A stretch of 64,000 nucleotides of DNA from Herpetosiphon aurantiacus DSM 785 (lineage in GTDB: Bacteria; Chloroflexota; Chloroflexia; Chloroflexales; Herpetosiphonaceae). The stretch lies in NCBI GenBank assembly GCA_000018565.1, contig CP000875.1:3053199-3117198 (forward strand), in the 5' to 3' direction. This document shows, piece by piece, positions 51,820 through 60,674 of the stretch. The position numbers and the translations under genes were made by a program. Within the stretch, counting starts at the first letter, position 1. Every line of letters starts with the position of its first letter. Below the pieces are notes generated by a model. The model ran no database searches, was not told where the DNA came from, and saw only the letters and a list, made by a program, of their open reading frames with translations.

Positions 51820-53244
51820 TTAATCTTGTGGGCCAATTGGGCAATTACGGTAGCGTTCGGCTAGCGCTTGCACGTCGGCGGGCAAGCTTGGCAAGCCGTT
51901 ATTGGCCACAATTTGCTGATACCAACGGGCTGTTCGTTTGGGCGTGCGCTTTTGGGTGGCAAAATCGACTTCGATAATGCCAAAGCGCTCATCGTAGCCT
52001 TCGGCCCATTCGTAGTTATCGAGCATCGACCAAGCATAGTAGCCTTTGACTGGCACACCAGCCGCAATCGCATCGGCCACTGCTTCCAAATGGGTGTGCA
52101 AATAGCTCATGCGATCGCCGTCGTTGACTGAACCATCTGCGGCCCGTTTGAGGTCGGCGAAGGCACTACCATTTTCGGTGATATAAATTGGCGTATTGCC
52201 ATAATCGCGCTGCACCCGCTTCAATAAATCAGCAAATGCCGCTGGCACAACTTCCCAGCCACGAAAACTGGTTTCGCCAATTGCCGGGCTATTAACGAGT
52301 GCCAAAAATTTGCTTTCATCGGCAGCCGAAATCCGATTCGGGAAATAATAGTTGATGCCTAAGAAATCAATCGGTTGTTGAATGACGGCCAAATCGCCAG
52401 TCTGCACATAATCCATTTCAATTTGATGGTGTTGTTGGAACCACTCAACCGTATCAGCTGGATAGCTACCACGGAAAATGGGGTCGAGAAACCAGCGATT
52501 GCCATAGCCATCGTTGCGCCAAGCTGCTGCATGATCGTCGGGGGTGTCGTGGGTTGGGTAGGCTGGGGTTAAATTCAGTGTGATGCCAATTTGGCCCGCT
52601 AACTTGCTTTCGCGGAACAATTGGGTTGCCAAGCCATGCGAATACAGCAGATGGTGCGAGGCTTTGACTGCGCTTGGCAAATCTTTGATGCCTGGGGCGT
52701 GACGACCTTGGAAGTGCCCAACAAATGCTGCAACCCAAGGCTCGTTATGGGTGATCCAAAATGGTACACTCTCGCCTAATTGGCGATACATGGCCTCGGC
52801 ATATTCAGCAAAACGCAAAGCTGTATCACGATTCATCCAGCCGCCCTTGTCTTGTAAGGCTTGGGGCAAATCCCAGTGATACAGTGTGGCCATCGGCGTG
52901 AGATGCCGCTGGTGCAAGCCCTCGATAATCCGTTTGTAAAAATCTAGCCCAGCTTGGTTGATTTTGCCCTTGCCTTCGGGGAAAAGTCGTGGCCAAGCAA
53001 GCGAAAAACGATAGCTGCCCAAGCCTAACTCACGCATTAAATCTAAATCTTCAGGGTAACGATGATAGTGATCGCAGGCAATATCGCCAGTTTGGCCAAA
53101 TTTGGTCTTGCCTGGCGTATGGCTAAATCGATCCCAAATTGATTCGCCTCGGCCATCTTCATGCACCGCGCCTTCAATTTGGTACGATGAGGTGGCTGTG
53201 CCCCACATAAAATCAGCAGGAAAATGTTGCTCCACAGTCGTCAT
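51820..53244 (-). CDS. Beta-glucosidase, glycoside hydrolase family 1 (second copy)
   Basis: 474 residues, cytoplasmic retaining beta-glucosidase. Motifs: 'FMWGTATSSYQIEGA', acid/base 'THNEPW', nucleophile 'YITENGS', 'WSMLDNYEWAEGY'. It is a clear paralogue of the GH1 protein at 6180-7538. The start is ATG 53244, 5 nt after AAAGGAGA; the frame stays open to 53310 but that stretch contains the operator and no ribosome-binding site. It is divergent from ribD. The LacI-type operator at 53278-53291 lies 33 bp upstream and links its control to the first GH1 gene. Confidence 0.95.
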   Translation of the reverse strand: MTTVEQHFPADFMWGTATSSYQIEGAVHEDGRGESIWDRFSHTPGKTKFGQTGDIACDHYHRYPEDLDLMRELGLGSYRFSLAWPRLFPEGKGKINQAGLDFYKRIIEGLHQRHLTPMATLYHWDLPQALQDKGGWMNRDTALRFAEYAEAMYRQLGESVPFWITHNEPWVAAFVGHFQGRHAPGIKDLPSAVKASHHLLYSHGLATQLFRESKLAGQIGITLNLTPAYPTHDTPDDHAAAWRNDGYGNRWFLDPIFRGSYPADTVEWFQQHHQIEMDYVQTGDLAVIQQPIDFLGINYYFPNRISAADESKFLALVNSPAIGETSFRGWEVVPAAFADLLKRVQRDYGNTPIYITENGSAFADLKRAADGSVNDGDRMSYLHTHLEAVADAIAAGVPVKGYYAWSMLDNYEWAEGYDERFGIIEVDFATQKRTPKRTARWYQQIVANNGLPSLPADVQALAERYRNCPIGPQD

Positions 53245-53277
53245 GCGGTCTCCTTTGACATGAATTACTGCAATGTT

Positions 53278-53291
53278 TGAAATCGGTCTCA
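53278..53291. promoter_or_regulatory. LacI-type operator between GH1 and ribD genes
   Basis: TGAAATCGGTCTCA, 12 of 14 bases as at 7669-7682 upstream of the other GH1 gene. It sits 34-47 bp before the GH1 start codon, a position expected to block transcription initiation. Confidence 0.65.
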
Positions 53292-53364
53292 TGGAAGCTT
53301 TTTGGCGCAATCACCAGACCGCCTGTATTATACGGCTGAATCGCTGATTGAAATGAGCAGGCTG

Positions 53365-54468
53365 ATGAATCTGAATGTTATGCAGGCAGCGCTTGAACAA
53401 GCTGCGCTGGCGCTTGGTCGTACTAGTCCGAATCCGGCGGTGGGCGCGGTGGTGGTACAGGCGGGCCAAATTGTTGGGCGCGGCCATACTCAGCCAGCAG
53501 GCCAAGCCCATGCTGAGGTGATGGCCTTGCGCGAGGCTGGCGAACAAGCTCGTGGTGCAAGTTTATATGTCACCTTGGAGCCTTGCACGATTTGGGGGCG
53601 CACCCCGCCTTGTACCGATGCGATTATTGCCGCTGGAATTGCCGAGGTGATCATTGCCTCGCGTGATCCCAACCCGCGTTTCGAGCACGATGCGGCGACA
53701 GTTTTGCAAGCGGCAGGCATTCGAGTTGGCTTTGCTCCTGAATATGAAGCGGCGGCAATTGGCCAGACTGAGGCCTTTCGCCATTGGATTGTCACCAAAC
53801 AGCCCTTTGTGACGGTCAAATATGCTATGAGTCTTGATGGCAAAATTGCTACCCGCACTGGCGATGCCCGTTGGATTAGCGGGCCAGCTTCGCGCCAAAA
53901 AGTTCATGAACTGCGCGACCAAACTGATGCAATTTTGGTGGGTATCAACACGGTATTGGCCGACGACCCCTTATTAACCACGCGGCTTGAGCAACATTGG
54001 CGGCCAGTGCAACACCCCGTGCGTGTTGTGCTCGATGCGCGTGGGCGCATGCCCGCCAGCGCGGCGATGTTGGCAGATGCTGTGCCTGGCTCAACGATTA
54101 TTGCCACAACTGCCGCCGCTAGTGCTGCATGGCGAGCGAGCCTCAACAATGCTGAAATTCTTGAGTTGCCGAGCAATCTTGAGGGTCGGGTTTCAATTCC
54201 GGCCTTGTTGAACGAGCTTGGTCAACGGGGCATAAGCTCGTTAATGGTTGAGGGCGGTGGCGAAACGATAGCGGCATTTTTGGCGGCGCAGGCGGTTCAA
54301 AAAGTTCAGGTCGTAATCGCACCCAAGATTATTGGAGGAGTTGCGCCAAGTCCGGTTGCTGGAGTTGGCATTGCCCGTATGAGCGAAGCGCAGCTTTGGC
54401 AAGTACGCAGTAGTGAGCAAATCGGGGCAGATATTTGGCTTACCGCCTATCCCAACCCACAGGTATAG
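53365..54468 (+). CDS. ribD: Bifunctional riboflavin biosynthesis protein RibD (deaminase/reductase)
   Basis: Catalyses two steps of riboflavin synthesis: deamination of the diaminopyrimidine and reduction of its ribosyl side chain. The N-terminal deaminase has the zinc site 'HAEVMAL' and 'PCTIWGRTPPC'; the C-terminal reductase starts at 'TVKYAMSLDGKIATRTG', with 'DAILVGINTVLADDP' and 'VEGGGETIAAF'. At about 367 residues from ATG 53365 the length equals E. coli RibD; in-frame upstream starts at 53353 (ATG) and 53302 (TTG) are less likely. The remaining rib genes are not next to it, and there is no room for an FMN riboswitch between it and the divergent GH1 gene. Confidence 0.93.
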   Translation: MNLNVMQAALEQAALALGRTSPNPAVGAVVVQAGQIVGRGHTQPAGQAHAEVMALREAGEQARGASLYVTLEPCTIWGRTPPCTDAIIAAGIAEVIIASRDPNPRFEHDAATVLQAAGIRVGFAPEYEAAAIGQTEAFRHWIVTKQPFVTVKYAMSLDGKIATRTGDARWISGPASRQKVHELRDQTDAILVGINTVLADDPLLTTRLEQHWRPVQHPVRVVLDARGRMPASAAMLADAVPGSTIIATTAAASAAWRASLNNAEILELPSNLEGRVSIPALLNELGQRGISSLMVEGGGETIAAFLAAQAVQKVQVVIAPKIIGGVAPSPVAGVGIARMSEAQLWQVRSSEQIGADIWLTAYPNPQV

Positions 54469-54570
54469 CAATGTTCACCTTGCGGGGGCTGAAAAATCAC
54501 CCTGAGAACGCTTGCAATCCTGTTAGAATAGACAAGGCATCGCCCTGCACACGATAAAGGAACCGCCATC

Positions 54571-55524
54571 ATGCGTCTGAGTCAACGTTTCGCCTTGTTA
54601 AGCTTGTTGCTATTTGAATCGGTCATGAGTATTTTGGGCTTACTCTTCTTAGCATTCAATGATGGTGCACCTGAAGTGTTAATCGGCCTTGGCATTTTGC
54701 CAATTTTGACGCTCGGCTTGGCCTTTGGGGCTTGGCGAAATTGGCCTTGGGTGCCAATTGCCAGCGTGGTGGTGGCAACTGCAATCACTGTGTTATTGCT
54801 GATCGATCCTGCCAAAGATATTTACTTCTCACCAGTGTTGTTGGCTCCGATGGCAGTGGCTTTTGTGGTCACCGATTCGCGTACCACAATCGTCACAGCT
54901 CTGGTGGCAATTGTCGTGACATGGTTGCGGGCCGATAGCGATACGCCCTATCTTAAAGTTGATTATGCGATTTGCTATGCCTTTATTGCTGGTTGCTTGT
55001 GGTTGGGGCGTTTGATTTTGGAACAAACCCAACAGGCCAATACCGAGGCGCTTGATTTGGCTCAAACTGAGCGCGGCATGGCGCAACGTTACGCCCAAGA
55101 GGCCGAAGATCGCGCCAGCAGCTTGCAGACCCAATCCGAGGAGCAACAACGCTTGTTGGCAACCGTCGCCGCCTTGGAAACGCCGATTGTTGAGGTTGCC
55201 GAGCAAGTCTTGCTAGCGCCAATCATTGGCTATGTTGATGATCAACGGGCGGCCCAATTGACTGATCGAATTTTGGCGGCAGTTAATCAGCGCCGCGCTA
55301 ATGCGATTATTTTGGATATTACCAGCCTCAGTAACGTCAATGCCCAAACTGCCCAACAATTGCTGCGCCTTGCCAGCGCGATTCGTTTATTGGGCAGTTC
55401 GGTGATTTTGAGTGGCATCAGCCCTGATTTGGCTACAACCTTAGTTCGCCAGCGCATCGATTTGGGCATGGTTCGCACCGCCCCAACGCCGTATGCCGCC
55501 TTGCAGCTTGCCGCTACCCTTTAA
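54571..55524 (+). CDS. Membrane protein with C-terminal STAS domain
   Basis: 317 residues. Five or six membrane segments occupy residues 1-150 (for example FALLSLLLFESVMSILGLLF, VPIASVVVATAITVLLLI, AICYAFIAGCLWLGRLIL), a coiled coil spans about 150-200, and a STAS domain about 205-305 ('ANAIILDITSLSNVNAQTA', 'ILSGISPDLATTLVRQRIDLGM'). The STAS part matches the C-terminus of the HAMP-STAS protein at 49861-51432. The membrane part replaces a separate sensor and may itself sense. AAAGGAA lies before the ATG. Its stop overlaps the convergent ABC permease gene by 4 bp. Confidence 0.85.
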   Translation: MRLSQRFALLSLLLFESVMSILGLLFLAFNDGAPEVLIGLGILPILTLGLAFGAWRNWPWVPIASVVVATAITVLLLIDPAKDIYFSPVLLAPMAVAFVVTDSRTTIVTALVAIVVTWLRADSDTPYLKVDYAICYAFIAGCLWLGRLILEQTQQANTEALDLAQTERGMAQRYAQEAEDRASSLQTQSEEQQRLLATVAALETPIVEVAEQVLLAPIIGYVDDQRAAQLTDRILAAVNQRRANAIILDITSLSNVNAQTAQQLLRLASAIRLLGSSVILSGISPDLATTLVRQRIDLGMVRTAPTPYAALQLAATL

Positions 55525-56723
55525 AGTTTGCCAAGCTGCAACAAATCGCGTAAGCGCAAACTTTGACGATAGCGCAACAAGCCAATTCGGACAATCCGCC
55601 CCGCAAAACGAGTGATCAAGCCAGCAGCAATCCACAGCCAAACCACCGTGGCGATTTGCTGCCAGACTGGCACGCTGCCGCTCATCACCCGTTGTAGCAA
55701 CGTTACGGGAGCGGTATAAGGAAATAGATTAAAGCCAAGCGCCAACGCGCCGTTGGGATTATTGCTCAACACGGCAATAAACCACAGTGGCATCGTACAT
55801 AACAGGGTTACAATCCCGGTCAGTTGCTGGCCTTGTTGGGCACTGGTTACGGCTGCCCCGATGGCGCTGAGCGTGGCAGCAATAATAAAGTAACTGGGAA
55901 AAAACAACATAAACCCCAGCACAATCACGCCAATGCTGATACCTTGCTCGCCGATTAAATCAAATTGAGCTGCGGCAAAGCCCAATAATACCAAGCCACC
56001 GCTGGCCCAGATGCTCAACTGGGTCAAGGCCAACGCGCCCAAGCCCAGAATTTTGCCAGTCATAATTTGATAGGTCGAGAGCGAGCTAGCCAAAATCTCC
56101 ATAATCCGCTGCTCTTTTTCTTCGATCAAGGCCATCATCAGGTATGAGCCACTGCCGAAGGTCGAACCAAGCAGCAAAATGCCAAAGAAAATTGGCACAG
56201 CAATCGATAAACCCGAACGGCGAGCCTCTTCGGGCGGCGCATCAAGCACAATGCTATCAAGCTTGCGAATCGGCTGAAATACCACATCTGGCTCATCGAG
56301 CAACTGCGCAGCCAAAACTGCCCGTAAAAAACCGCTAAATTGGCTTTCGGCAAGCTGGGGCAAGGCTTCAAGGGCATAGCCTTCAATTGTCGCACTGCTA
56401 AGAAAATCGGCGGGCACAACAAACACCGCATCAATTGTTTCGGCTTGTAAGGCAGCCTTCGCCGCATCTAAGCTGGCATATTGACGAATTTGGACTGTGC
56501 CCAAACTGCTCTCCCACGCAACTTCGGATTGTAATCCACTGGTTAAGCCACTTTGATCAACATAGCCAATCGCCTTGACCTGCGATGAGATCAACAACAC
56601 AATCACAACAACCACAAACAAGCCAACTAGCATCAGCGGCATGCCAAAGGTCGAGATCAAAAAGCCCGGACGGCGCAGATGGGTTAAATATTCATGGCGG
56701 GCAATAGTCCAGATTTTGCTCAT
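55521..56723 (-). CDS. ABC-2 family transporter permease (NatB-like)
   Basis: 400 residues. An N-terminal helix (FLISTFGMPLMLVGLFVVVVIV) is followed by a large extracytoplasmic loop of about 130 residues and five further helices. The sequence 'MALIEEKEQRIMEILASS' is typical of NatB/YhaP-type permeases that work with an ATPase to export ions or small molecules. No ATPase gene is next to it, so its partner must be encoded elsewhere. It starts 9 bp after a lipoprotein gene, and AAGGGA precedes the ATG. Confidence 0.88.
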   Translation of the reverse strand: MSKIWTIARHEYLTHLRRPGFLISTFGMPLMLVGLFVVVVIVLLISSQVKAIGYVDQSGLTSGLQSEVAWESSLGTVQIRQYASLDAAKAALQAETIDAVFVVPADFLSSATIEGYALEALPQLAESQFSGFLRAVLAAQLLDEPDVVFQPIRKLDSIVLDAPPEEARRSGLSIAVPIFFGILLLGSTFGSGSYLMMALIEEKEQRIMEILASSLSTYQIMTGKILGLGALALTQLSIWASGGLVLLGFAAAQFDLIGEQGISIGVIVLGFMLFFPSYFIIAATLSAIGAAVTSAQQGQQLTGIVTLLCTMPLWFIAVLSNNPNGALALGFNLFPYTAPVTLLQRVMSGSVPVWQQIATVVWLWIAAGLITRFAGRIVRIGLLRYRQSLRLRDLLQLGKL

Positions 56724-56732
56724 GCCGATCCC

Positions 56733-57380
56733 TTATTCCTGAGCCAAGGCCGCTGCCGCTTCATCATCGATGCTGAGGCTGCGCTGCATTGGGGTGTAAA
56801 ACGTCGTTTCGACATCGGGCCATAAATCTTGGGGCACAAGCCACGATTGCAACATGATGCTGCCGCCTGTGGTTTGGCTCAGTTCAAAGCGCACATACAT
56901 CGGCTGGGCATTCAAACTGGCTGTACCCTCAAGGCGGTAGGTCGCGCCTTCGCTGGCGCTATTCAATTGCACATCGCGAGTCAGATAGGTGGCGAAAGTC
57001 TGCGATTTAACCATTTCGACGATTTCTGCCGCTTTGGTTGAATCAAGTTGTTCGGCCTGCCAACTAAACGAAATTGTCACTACGACGCTGGCATTATAGG
57101 CAAAACTGCTGATTCCAATGCCATTTTTGAGCGATTCGGTGCGCCAATTGCTGGGCACATCGATCGCAAATACTCCGCGTGGATCGCGATAGGTGGTGAA
57201 GGTCAATGAAACTGGCTCGGTTGTGCTGGGCGTGCTGGTTGATTCCAATGGTGCTACCGCAGGGCTAGCTTGGATCATGGTTGGTGCTGTCGTTATTTGG
57301 TTGCTCGCTGGCGCGGCTGGTTGTTCCGTGCAGCCCACCAAGATCACGATTAAACTGAAAATGCCGATTAACCTTCCCAT
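56733..57380 (-). CDS. Lipoprotein with PsbP-like fold (uncharacterised)
   Basis: 215 residues. Signal peptide with lipobox LVGC (Cys17), a Thr/Ser/Pro-rich tether (about 20-60), and one domain of about 140 residues opening with 'YRDPRGVFAIDVPSNWRTE', a pattern of PsbP-like/DUF1795-type lipoproteins. The function of this group is unknown. The start overlaps the end of the amidohydrolase gene by 13 bp, and the stop is 9 bp before the ABC permease gene, so the three are one transcript and this protein could be an accessory of the permease. Confidence 0.8.
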   Translation of the reverse strand: MGRLIGIFSLIVILVGCTEQPAAPASNQITTAPTMIQASPAVAPLESTSTPSTTEPVSLTFTTYRDPRGVFAIDVPSNWRTESLKNGIGISSFAYNASVVVTISFSWQAEQLDSTKAAEIVEMVKSQTFATYLTRDVQLNSASEGATYRLEGTASLNAQPMYVRFELSQTTGGSIMLQSWLVPQDLWPDVETTFYTPMQRSLSIDDEAAAALAQE

Positions 57381-58999
57381 ACCGTTTGTCCCTCAATGAT
57401 CGTTTGGGCAACTTGAACCTTGGCTACTTGATCGTTGGCAACTTGGGCTAAATCTTGATCAAGAATTACCAAATCGGCGAGTTTACCCACGCTCAAACTA
57501 CCTTTAAACGCTTGCTCACCGGAGGTAATTGCTGGGCCAACCGTGTAGGCCCACAGTGCCTCGTTTAAACTCAAGCATTGTTCAGGATACCACCCGCCTG
57601 CTGGCGTGGCATCAGGGCGTTGACGGGTGACTGCTGCCTGCAAGCCAGCCCATGGGTCCCACGATTCAACGGGCGCATCGGAGCCAAAGGCCAAAATCGC
57701 GCCGCTGGCCTGCAAACTACGCCAAGCATAGGCATATTGCGAACGCTGGCCCCACAAGCGATCAGCCAAGGTAATATCGCTGGTGGCATGAATTGGCTGC
57801 ATCGAGGCAATCACCCCAAGCTGGCCGAAGCGTCGAATATCATCAGGGTGTAAAACTTGGGCATGCTCAATGCGGTTGGGAATTCGCGCCGCCACCGGGC
57901 CAGTGTCAAGGCTGGGTCGCAAGGTTTCAGGATTGGCCTTGATGGCCGCCTCAATTGCATCGAGCACCGTGCGATTGGCAGCATCACCGATAGCATGCAC
58001 AATCACGCTAATATCATTGGCAATCGCCCGATCAATCGTCGCAAACAGATCTTCGCGATCCAACATCGGAATGCCATAGGGATGCGGGGCATTGGCTGGT
58101 AGATTATCAAATGGTGTGAGCATGTGCGCAGTAGCCGAGCCAAGCGAACCATCGCTAAATATTTTCAAATTGCCAAAGCGCAGCCATGCATCGCCCAAGC
58201 CCGATTTGAGTCCCATTGCCACTGCATGATCAAGCAAATCCATGCGTAAATGGTGCAAAATGCGCATTTCGAGTGCGCCCCGCCCATAAAGTGCCTGCAC
58301 CGCTGCAAAGCAATCTGGGCCTTCGGGCACATGCAAACTGGTGATACCCCGCCGATGCATGCGTTTGATGAAGGTTTGAATGCTGGCCTCTTTTTGGGCA
58401 TTGCTTGGCTCTGGAATGCAAGCTTTGACTGCTAATTGACCATTTTCAAACAGCATACCGTTGGGTTCGCCTGCGCTATCACGGCCTATGCTACCACCAT
58501 CGGGGTCACTGCTAAATTTGCTGATATTGGCACGTTGGAGGGCAACATTATTGACCCAAGCTGAGTGCAAATCTTTGCGCGTGATGAAAGCTGGGCGGCC
58601 ACCAGTTACCTGATCAAGCTCGCTGGCGGTGGGCCAATCACGTTGCCACAAGCTATGATCCCAGCCTGAGCCAAGCACCCAAGCATCGGCGGGCAAGCGT
58701 TCAGCGTGGCGGCGAATAATTTCTAATGCCTGCTCAAACGAAGCAACCTCTTGCAGATCAATCTGATCGGCCAGCAATGCGCTCCAAAGCAAGTGAATAT
58801 GCGCATCGCAAATGCCAGGAATAACGCTGCGCCCCGCTAAATCAATATAATCATAATCGGCGCTGATGGCTGCCCGAACCTCGGCATTGTTGCCAACTGC
58901 CAATACCTTACCATCGCGCAAAGCGATTGCTTCAGCCACACCCACCGTTGGGTCGAGCGTCCAAATCGCGCCACCAGCTAACAAACGATCACGGGCCAT
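57368..58999 (-). CDS. YtcJ-like metal-dependent amidohydrolase
   Basis: 543 residues of the amidohydrolase superfamily (amidohydrolase_3 group). 'GRSVIPGICDAHIHLLW' holds the first metal-binding His-x-His after a small beta-sandwich ('AIALRDGKVLAVG'). Further ligand regions are 'VIVHAIGDAANRTVLDAIE' and 'AFGSDAPVESWDPWAGL', and the C-terminal part returns to the beta-sandwich ('GKLADLVILDQDLAQV'). ATG 58999 follows TGGAGA; the frame to 59032 is not needed. The substrate is unknown; relatives act on N-substituted formamides or amides. It is first in the three-gene transcript. Confidence 0.88.
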   Translation of the reverse strand: MARDRLLAGGAIWTLDPTVGVAEAIALRDGKVLAVGNNAEVRAAISADYDYIDLAGRSVIPGICDAHIHLLWSALLADQIDLQEVASFEQALEIIRRHAERLPADAWVLGSGWDHSLWQRDWPTASELDQVTGGRPAFITRKDLHSAWVNNVALQRANISKFSSDPDGGSIGRDSAGEPNGMLFENGQLAVKACIPEPSNAQKEASIQTFIKRMHRRGITSLHVPEGPDCFAAVQALYGRGALEMRILHHLRMDLLDHAVAMGLKSGLGDAWLRFGNLKIFSDGSLGSATAHMLTPFDNLPANAPHPYGIPMLDREDLFATIDRAIANDISVIVHAIGDAANRTVLDAIEAAIKANPETLRPSLDTGPVAARIPNRIEHAQVLHPDDIRRFGQLGVIASMQPIHATSDITLADRLWGQRSQYAYAWRSLQASGAILAFGSDAPVESWDPWAGLQAAVTRQRPDATPAGGWYPEQCLSLNEALWAYTVGPAITSGEQAFKGSLSVGKLADLVILDQDLAQVANDQVAKVQVAQTIIEGQTVWEG

Positions 59000-59102
59000 G
59001 GTTGTTCTCCAGTAACAAAGACTGCTTACCATTGTAACAAAAACATGGCATATATCCTGCTTAGTTGCTGCTTAGGAATTACTAATTATAAGGAGAATTA
59101 CC

Positions 59103-59186
59103 ATGGTTCGACATAAAAAGAGTGCATTGGCGGCGTTGGCATTGGCAGGCTTGGCCTATTTCTTCAAACGGCGTTCAGCCCGCTAA
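59103..59186 (+). CDS. 27-residue membrane peptide
   Basis: ATG 59103 to TAA 59186, preceded by a perfect AAGGAG 8 nt upstream. The peptide has a basic start (VRHKKS), one hydrophobic stretch (ALAALALAGLAYFF) and a basic end (KRRSAR), fitting a small single-span membrane protein. It stands alone between the divergent amidohydrolase gene and the Nudix gene. No family recognised; the ribosome-binding site is the main evidence. Confidence 0.55.
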   Translation: MVRHKKSALAALALAGLAYFFKRRSAR

Positions 59187-59273
59187 ATCGCTAGGTATCA
59201 AGCAGAATTTGAGCTTGCTTGCCGAAGATCGCTCAGTCTCATGATATGATGAAGCAAGCAAAATCGAATACTT

Positions 59274-59334
59274 GTTCAGCAGCATTACGCTTGCTGAACG
59301 CCAGATGCGGGCGGCCCTAGGTCGGCTCGCATCT
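59274..59334 (+). promoter_or_regulatory. Tandem hairpins in the leader of the Nudix gene
   Basis: GTTCAGCA/TGCTGAAC (59274-59299, 8-bp stem) and AGATGCG/CGCATCT with further inner pairing (59303-59334). The second ends 21 nt before the Nudix start codon. The first may terminate the small peptide transcript; together they may be a regulatory leader. Confidence 0.35.
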
Positions 59335-59355
59335 TGATACCTGATGGAGGCATGA

Positions 59356-59799
59356 ATGAGCCAGATTCGCAAAAGTCGTATTGCTTATTCAGCCGGTGGT
59401 GTTTGCTATCGCTGGATGGATGAAGTGCCTGAGGTAGTGCTGATTGCGACCCATAACAGTACACGCTGGGGTTTGCCAAAAGGCCATCGTGAAGGTCGCG
59501 AAACCTTTGCCCAAGCAGCCCGCCGTGAAATAAACGAAGAAACTGGCTTACGCGGCGAAATCGTTTGCTCGCTTTCGGCAATTCAATATTGGTTTCGGGT
59601 TGAGAGCCATTTTGTGCATAAATGGGTCGAGTTTTTTCTGTTTCGCTGTACTGGCGGCTGTCTCAAGCCACAGCTTTCGGAAATCGACGATGCCCAGTGG
59701 TTTTTGTTACCCGATGCACTAGAGCAAATTAGCTTTCCGCGTGAGCGAAGCGTGCTCGAGGTGGTTAACACGATCTGGCGATCGAATCGTTTAATCTAG
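59356..59799 (+). CDS. Nudix hydrolase
   Basis: 147-residue hydrolase of nucleoside diphosphate-linked compounds. The Nudix box is complete (G-x5-E-x7-REUxEExGU in 'GHREGRETFAQAARREINEE' followed by TGL). A start with 'RIAYSAGGVCYR' and a 'WFRVESHFVHKWVEFFLF' segment resembles diadenosine polyphosphate hydrolase-like members, but the substrate is not decided by this. GGAGG lies 5 nt before ATG 59356. Its stop overlaps a convergent gene by 9 bp. Confidence 0.92.
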   Translation: MSQIRKSRIAYSAGGVCYRWMDEVPEVVLIATHNSTRWGLPKGHREGRETFAQAARREINEETGLRGEIVCSLSAIQYWFRVESHFVHKWVEFFLFRCTGGCLKPQLSEIDDAQWFLLPDALEQISFPRERSVLEVVNTIWRSNRLI

Positions 59800-60411
59800 T
59801 TTGGGCAGCGGCTTGAGCCACATAACGCTCGGCAACAAGCGACCCATTTTTTGGGCTAAAGGCAAGCCAACAACGCTAACCGTGGCTAGCCAGATAACCT
59901 GCATCCAAAGCATGCTCAGATACCAGCCAACACAAATGCCATAGAGCAAACAGAGACCGCGTGGCAATTCTTTGCGCAGGCTAGTCACGAGGCCATCGGT
60001 ATGGGGCAGGCTCAAAAATGTAATCGTTGGCAAATAATTGAGCATTGGTTGGGTGATATTCAAGCCGAGCAAGGCGCAAACCCAGGTTGCGACCAACCAC
60101 ATTTGGCTGCTCCAAAAGCCAATTACCAAAAAATAAATAACTTGCATCAAAAAGTTGGGGTCTTTGATATTGGCGCGTAATTGCTCAATCACGGGCAATT
60201 GGTAATTCATTTCAGGCTGGCTGATGGGCTGCACTCGCGCTGCCGCGACGGTTACTGGCTGCGGCGCTGCTTGCATAAATAATGGCAAGGGTGGCAATTT
60301 ATCGGCGGGCATGGTTGGTGGTGCTGCATACATAGCCTCAAGCGAGACCCCACAATGTAAACAATAGCGTAAATTGGGATTAATTGTTTCACCACACTCA
60401 AAACATTCCAT
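59791..60411 (-). CDS. Zinc-ribbon membrane protein (uncharacterised)
   Basis: 206 residues. A short N-terminal zinc ribbon (CFECG and CLHCG, two Cys-x2-Cys pairs) is followed by a proline/alanine-rich linker to about residue 75 and two or three hydrophobic segments (FLMQVIYFLVIGFW, MWLVATWVCALLGL, LCLLYGICVGWYLSMLW, MQVIWLATVSVVGLPL). I use ATG 60411, 7 nt after AAAGGATCGG. Such zinc-ribbon plus membrane proteins are widespread and of unknown role. It is convergent with the Nudix gene, overlapping by 9 bp. Confidence 0.75.
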   Translation of the reverse strand: MECFECGETINPNLRYCLHCGVSLEAMYAAPPTMPADKLPPLPLFMQAAPQPVTVAAARVQPISQPEMNYQLPVIEQLRANIKDPNFLMQVIYFLVIGFWSSQMWLVATWVCALLGLNITQPMLNYLPTITFLSLPHTDGLVTSLRKELPRGLCLLYGICVGWYLSMLWMQVIWLATVSVVGLPLAQKMGRLLPSVMWLKPLPKLD

Positions 60412-60592
60412 AGCCCGATCCTTTCGGCAATGCACATTCCGATTGATATTGTAATAATGATGACGGAGCTTTGATTGCTGACGTTGCTATGACGTATGGT
60501 ACGGCAGCGATTGTTGCATTGCAAGATCATAATTAGCAGCGTTGTGTTAACTTTTGTGGCGCGAACGCATTAGGCGATAGGCTATTGGCACT

Positions 60593-60643
60593 AGGCCATG
60601 GAATGGGATTGGTCTTCGAGTGATTAATCCTATTCCATAGCCT
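60593..60643. repeat. Imperfect 18-bp inverted repeat between two genes
   Basis: AGGCCATGGAATGGGATT (60593-60610) and AATCCTATTCCATAGCCT (60626-60643) pair at 16 of 18 positions with a 15-nt loop. It lies downstream of the acetyltransferase gene, probably a transcript 3' end. Confidence 0.5.
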
Positions 60644-60674
60644 AATACGCCTTTGATCCCTAACCTTTATGGTT

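Noticed and set aside
53245-53364. FMN riboswitch before ribD
   Set aside because: Only about 120 bp separate the divergent starts and no conserved RFN segments are visible.
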